Shown in pieces: positions 5,266-8,271 of a DNA stretch of 8,271 bases. Below the pieces are notes generated by a model that was given only the letters and a program-made list of their open reading frames with translations, had not been told where the DNA came from and ran no database searches. Within the stretch, counting starts at the first letter, position 1. Every line of letters starts with the position of its first letter. Position numbers and translations under genes: made by a program. Origin of the DNA: an uncultured Lachnospiraceae bacterium (GTDB lineage: Bacteria; Bacillota_A; Clostridia; Lachnospirales; Lachnospiraceae); contig USPJ01000036.1 of NCBI GenBank assembly GCA_900556645.1, positions 1-8,271 of the forward strand, in the 5' to 3' direction.

Positions 5266-6972
5266 TTATTTTCCCTCGATTCCAAGATATGGCAGAACAT
5301 TTTCAAAAATATCTCTTACCACCGGTGCCGCAATGGTTCCGCCATAGTAGACACCCTTCGGATCATGGATAATAACCAACGCCAGTACCTGTGGGTCATC
5401 TGCCGGTGCAAATCCCAAGAAAGAAGAGATATATTTGTTGGCACTTCGGGGCAGTGTCTGGGAGGTTGCTGTCTTCCCACCGATAGAAAAGCCTTCTATG
5501 GCTGCATTTTTTCCTCCGCCCTCACTGACCACCTTTTCCAACAGCATTTTCATGGTTTCACTGGTTTTCTCGCTAACAATTCCTTCCTGAGTCTCATATT
5601 GAAAGGTTTTTGCCGTCTTTCCCTCTTCGTCAGTTACATATAACCCCAGATGAGGTGTAATACGATTTCCGCCGTTGATGATGGAAGAAACCGTGGTTGC
5701 CAGCTGAATTGGCGTAATCTGAAAGGACTGACCAAAGGAAATGGTTGCCAGCTCCACCTGCCCGATGTTCTTAGGATTATGCATAATTGTAGCCGCTTCT
5801 CCGGGCAAATCTACATTTGTTTTTTGCAGCAGACCAAATTTTTTGAAATAAGAGTAATATTTCTCACTTCCCAGCCGCAGTCCCAATTCAATGAACACCG
5901 GATTGCAGGAATTCATGATACCTTGGGTAAAATCTTCCTGTCCGTGTCCGCCCACCTTGGCACACCGGATTTTCCTGTCCTCCACAATCTTATATCCCGG
6001 ACAGTTGAATTTATCTTCAAGGGTTACCACTCCTTCTTCTAATGCTGCGGAGGCTGTAATAATCTTAAAGGTAGAACCCGGCTCATAGGTATCATTGATA
6101 CAGGCGTTTCGCCACATGGTGTTCAATTTATCCTGATTGGTCTGTACCTCCCCGTTAATGGTAAAAGGTTCATTCAGATTAAATTCTGGCACATTGACCA
6201 TGGCAAGGATTTCTCCGTTCTGTGGATTCATCATCAACACGGAAACCCGTTCTGCCCCATGCTCTTCCATGGCTTTTTTCGCCGCCTGCTCCGCATACAT
6301 CTGGATATTGTAATCCAGACTGATGTGCAAATCATTGCCGTCCACCGGTTCCTGCCGCCGCTCCCCTGCATTTTCAATCTCCACACCTCTGGCATCCGTC
6401 AGTGTCAGAATCTTTCCGTTTTCCCCTTGTAAATACTTGTCATATTTTACTTCCAAACCGACGATTCCCTGATTGTCCCCTCCGGTAAATCCCAACACTT
6501 TGGAGGCAAGGGTATCATAGGGATAGTAACGTTTATAATCTTCATCTATTTTTACTCCTGCATAACCGTAGGCTCTGATGGCGTCTCCCGTCTTTTTATC
6601 CACGTTTGTCTTGATTCGTTCTATGGAGGAAACCTTTTCCACCCGTTTCCGAACCTCTGCCTCGTCCATCTCCAATTCCTTCGCCAGCATGAGAATTACC
6701 AGTTCCGGCTCCTTTACCTGACTATGTATTACCGAAATGGTACAGACCGTTTTGTTCTCCGCCAGTACCACGCCGTTTCTGTCTATGATTTCTCCCCTTG
6801 CAGCTTTGATATCTCTTTCTCTTTCGTGAAGGTCTTCCGCTTTTCTCCCATAATATTCGGAGCAGAAAATCATAAGATAGACCAGTCTTCCAATCAAAAA
6901 CAACACGATTGCCACAACTACAATCATAAACACCATGATTTTCTTTCGATAAGCTGTTTTATTCCGATGCAT
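5266..6972 (-). CDS. spoVD: SpoVD/FtsI-type class B penicillin-binding protein with a KTA motif
   Basis: Membrane-anchored transpeptidase that would cross-link peptidoglycan made by a SEDS partner such as FtsW/SpoVE. The 568 residues hold a short basic cytoplasmic tail and one membrane segment (about 12-36), a dimerisation/pedestal region (about 55-210, with RGEIIDRNGVVLA at 59-71 and RYYPYDTLASKVLGFTG at 148-164), and the transpeptidase domain. The active-site set is Ser300-Thr-Phe-Lys303, Ser355-Cys-Asn357, and Lys500-Thr-Ala502. The third is KTA where nearly all family members have KTG. Cys324 and Cys337 lie between the first two motifs. There is no C-terminal PASTA domain, unlike Bacillus SpoVD of about 646 residues. 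The start ATG lies 7 bases after GAGG, which sits in one arm of a long inverted repeat. The name rests on order: second of two tandem class B PBPs before mraY. A vegetative FtsI role cannot be excluded. Confidence 0.9.
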   Translation of the reverse strand: MHRNKTAYRKKIMVFMIVVVAIVLFLIGRLVYLMIFCSEYYGRKAEDLHERERDIKAARGEIIDRNGVVLAENKTVCTISVIHSQVKEPELVILMLAKELEMDEAEVRKRVEKVSSIERIKTNVDKKTGDAIRAYGYAGVKIDEDYKRYYPYDTLASKVLGFTGGDNQGIVGLEVKYDKYLQGENGKILTLTDARGVEIENAGERRQEPVDGNDLHISLDYNIQMYAEQAAKKAMEEHGAERVSVLMMNPQNGEILAMVNVPEFNLNEPFTINGEVQTNQDKLNTMWRNACINDTYEPGSTFKIITASAALEEGVVTLEDKFNCPGYKIVEDRKIRCAKVGGHGQEDFTQGIMNSCNPVFIELGLRLGSEKYYSYFKKFGLLQKTNVDLPGEAATIMHNPKNIGQVELATISFGQSFQITPIQLATTVSSIINGGNRITPHLGLYVTDEEGKTAKTFQYETQEGIVSEKTSETMKMLLEKVVSEGGGKNAAIEGFSIGGKTATSQTLPRSANKYISSFLGFAPADDPQVLALVIIHDPKGVYYGGTIAAPVVRDIFENVLPYLGIEGK

Positions 6973-6977
6973 AAGAA

Positions 6978-7025
6978 AACCTCATAAAAGAAGTTAGTAT
7001 AATCTATTACAACTTTTACGAGGTT
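6978..7025 (-). promoter_or_regulatory. 13-bp inverted repeat covering the spoVD ribosome binding site
   Basis: On the minus strand AACCTCGTAAAAG (7025-7013) pairs with CTTTTATGAGGTT (6990-6978) across a 22-base loop: 12 Watson-Crick pairs and one G-U pair. The right arm contains the GAGG Shine-Dalgarno (6983-6980) of the PBP that starts at 6972. In RNA read through from the upstream gene, this would tend to hide the ribosome binding site. The arm is followed by TTCTT, so a weak terminator is the other reading. The loop holds TATACT (7001-6996), a -10-like hexamer without a clear -35. Confidence 0.6.
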
Positions 7026-7026
7026 A

Positions 7027-7049
7027 TGTGACGATTCCTAAATATCACA
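7027..7049 (-). repeat. Short inverted repeat just after the first PBP stop
   Basis: TGTGA and TCACA lie 13 bases apart, beginning a few bases after the TAA of the first PBP and just ahead of the larger inverted repeat. The 5-bp arms are short and the loop is long, so this may be chance. It could fold in the same leader or 3' region. The spacing does not fit a CRP-type operator, which has 6 bases between such half sites. Confidence 0.3.
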
Positions 7050-7053
7050 AGCC

Positions 7054-8271
7054 TTAGGTTGGATTTCCCATAATGTCCAAATCCACCACGCCTGCCGGAT
7101 CGTATTCTTCATCCGGGTAAATTCCCAGATACGGAAGTATCTCTTCCATAATCTCTCTTGCAATATTCTGTGCAAAAGAGCTGTGTGCCTGATCCAAAGC
7201 ATTCGGCTCATCCACAACCACATAAATTAAAACCTGTGGGTTATCCTGCGGTGCATAGCCGATAAAGGATACGAGATATTTTCGTTCCTCTCGGGGCTGC
7301 TTCTGTGCCGTACCTGTCTTTCCACCCATGGAATAACCGGCAACCTTGGCTGTTTTTCCGGTTCCTGCAGGGTCGGAAACCGTCTTATAAAGATATTCCT
7401 TTACCTGGTCACTGGTTTCCTTTGAAACGGTCTGCTTTAATACCGTTCCCTGTATATCTTCCATGACGTTTCCATTTTCGTCCATGATTTTTTTTACCAT
7501 ATGGGGCTGATAATAATCACCCCCATTGATTAAGGAGGAGAAGGCACTTGCCATCTGTACCATGGTGACATTGAAGTTCTGACCAAAGGAGTTAGTGGCT
7601 AAAGAAGCATCATCCATGGTATCTAAAGTATATACCAGGGTGTCGGTTCTGGCCTCCCCCGGTAAATCAATATTTGTTTTTTGTCCAAAACCGAATATCT
7701 TCTGATAATCAATCAGATTTTCTTTCTGAATGGAATAAGACATCTGCATTAATGCATCGTTGCAGGATGCCATAATTGCCTGTTCTATGGTCAACTGTCC
7801 GTGACCGTTTCTGTTTACACAGTGTATCTGATGTCCGCCTACCCACTCATAACCGTCACAGTAATAACTCTCTTCTCCCGATAAGGTTCCGGTTTCCAAA
7901 CCGGTGGCTACCGTAAGAGGTTTTACGGTAGAACCCGGTTCGTATGTGTAGGTAATACAGAAATTTTCCCAAATGTCATTGAGGGCATCCAACTGCTCCT
8001 CTTCGCTCATTGCATCTATTTCTTCCTGGCTATAAGAAGCACTTAAATCCCTTGGATTGTTCAAATCAAAGGTAGGATAATTTGCCATGGCAAGAATCTC
8101 TCCATTTTGTGGATTCATTACAATAACTCCAGTATTCTTGCTTCCGGCACCTTCATAAGCCGCATCCCTGTACGCCTCGTTAAATTCTTCTATCTTTTCC
8201 TCCACAACCGACTGTATATTCACATCTATGGTGGTCATGATATTCTGTCCGTTGACGGGTTCTTTTACTGT
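7054..8271 (-). CDS. ftsI: Class B penicillin-binding protein, FtsI/PBP2B type (5' end outside window)
   Basis: The C-terminal 405 residues of a septal transpeptidase are visible. The frame is open to position 8271, and the ATG at 8238 is internal, since VKEPVNGQNI precedes it as in related PBPs. Missing are the cytoplasmic tail, membrane anchor and pedestal. The visible part is the transpeptidase domain with an intact active site: Ser114-Thr-Val-Lys117 (YEPGSTVK), Ser169-Cys-Asn171, and Lys308-Thr-Gly310 (GGKTGTAQ), fragment numbering. Cys138 and Cys151 lie between the first two motifs. Near the end, AHSSFAQNIA replaces the YGGTIAAPV seen in the next gene. After LPYLGI there is an acidic tail of about 20 residues and no PASTA domain. 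As the first of two tandem class B PBPs before mraY, it matches the place of pbpB (PBP2B) in Bacillus, the division-specific enzyme; that role is inferred from order. The stop is 81 bases before the next gene. Confidence 0.93.
   Translation of the reverse strand, partial: TVKEPVNGQNIMTTIDVNIQSVVEEKIEEFNEAYRDAAYEGAGSKNTGVIVMNPQNGEILAMANYPTFDLNNPRDLSASYSQEEIDAMSEEEQLDALNDIWENFCITYTYEPGSTVKPLTVATGLETGTLSGEESYYCDGYEWVGGHQIHCVNRNGHGQLTIEQAIMASCNDALMQMSYSIQKENLIDYQKIFGFGQKTNIDLPGEARTDTLVYTLDTMDDASLATNSFGQNFNVTMVQMASAFSSLINGGDYYQPHMVKKIMDENGNVMEDIQGTVLKQTVSKETSDQVKEYLYKTVSDPAGTGKTAKVAGYSMGGKTGTAQKQPREERKYLVSFIGYAPQDNPQVLIYVVVDEPNALDQAHSSFAQNIAREIMEEILPYLGIYPDEEYDPAGVVDLDIMGNPT

Noticed and set aside
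5252..5272. Plus-strand intrinsic terminator (GC hairpin then TTATTTT)
   Set aside because: No plus-strand gene ends here, and the only convincing transcription is on the minus strand.
5227..5643. Plus-strand 138-codon frame opposite the end of spoVD
   Set aside because: It is antisense to the conserved transpeptidase C-terminus and its translation matches no family I recognise. Treated as a shadow.
6996..7049. Sigma-E or sigma-A promoter for spoVD in the PBP-spoVD gap
   Set aside because: GATATT followed by CATAAC has a 12-base spacer, shorter than usual for sigma-E, and the second element matches poorly. TATACT at 7001-6996 has no -35 at 16-18 bases. Not strong enough to list as a promoter.

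Overview
The window is one strand of a division and cell wall (dcw) gene cluster. All seven genes lie on the minus strand, so transcription runs from position 8271 towards 1. In order of transcription: a class B penicillin-binding protein (5' end outside the window), a second class B PBP of the SpoVD type, mraY, murD, ftsW/spoVE, divIB/ftsQ, and ftsZ (3' end outside the window). I see no RNA gene, mobile element, CRISPR array or phage gene. No gap between genes exceeds about 130 bases.

The organism is probably a Gram-positive anaerobe of the Clostridia, most likely Lachnospiraceae. This is inferred from the Bacillus-like order of PBP, spoVD, mraY, murD, ftsW and divIB, the AT-rich gaps, strong AGGAGG-type ribosome binding sites, an FtsZ N-terminus typical of that family, and the absence of ftsA next to ftsZ. 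Compared with Bacillus subtilis, murE is missing between spoVD and mraY, murG and murB between ftsW and divIB, and ftsA before ftsZ.

Region by region: 8271-7054 is the 3' part of the first PBP. 7053-6973 is an 81-base gap with two inverted repeats, one of which covers the ribosome binding site of the next gene. 6972-5266 is the SpoVD-like PBP. 5265-5143 holds a short hairpin and a candidate promoter. 5142-1686 is a tight mraY-murD-ftsW run. 1689-957 is divIB, whose start is ambiguous. 956-829 is an AT-rich gap with a good sigma-A-type promoter, and 828-1 is the first two thirds of ftsZ, which starts with TTG.

Together the products make and polymerise lipid-linked precursor at the septum. MurD adds D-glutamate to UDP-MurNAc-L-Ala in the cytoplasm. 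MraY loads the finished pentapeptide precursor onto undecaprenyl phosphate. FtsW (or SpoVE) polymerises glycan, and the class B PBPs cross-link it. DivIB links the membrane complex, and FtsZ forms the ring that places it.

This is mostly an ordinary core region and I do not see a new system. The points worth a second look are the apparent one-base frame conflict at the divIB start, the hairpin covering the spoVD ribosome binding site, the KTA in place of KTG in the SpoVD-like PBP, and the isolated promoter, repeats and TTG start of ftsZ.
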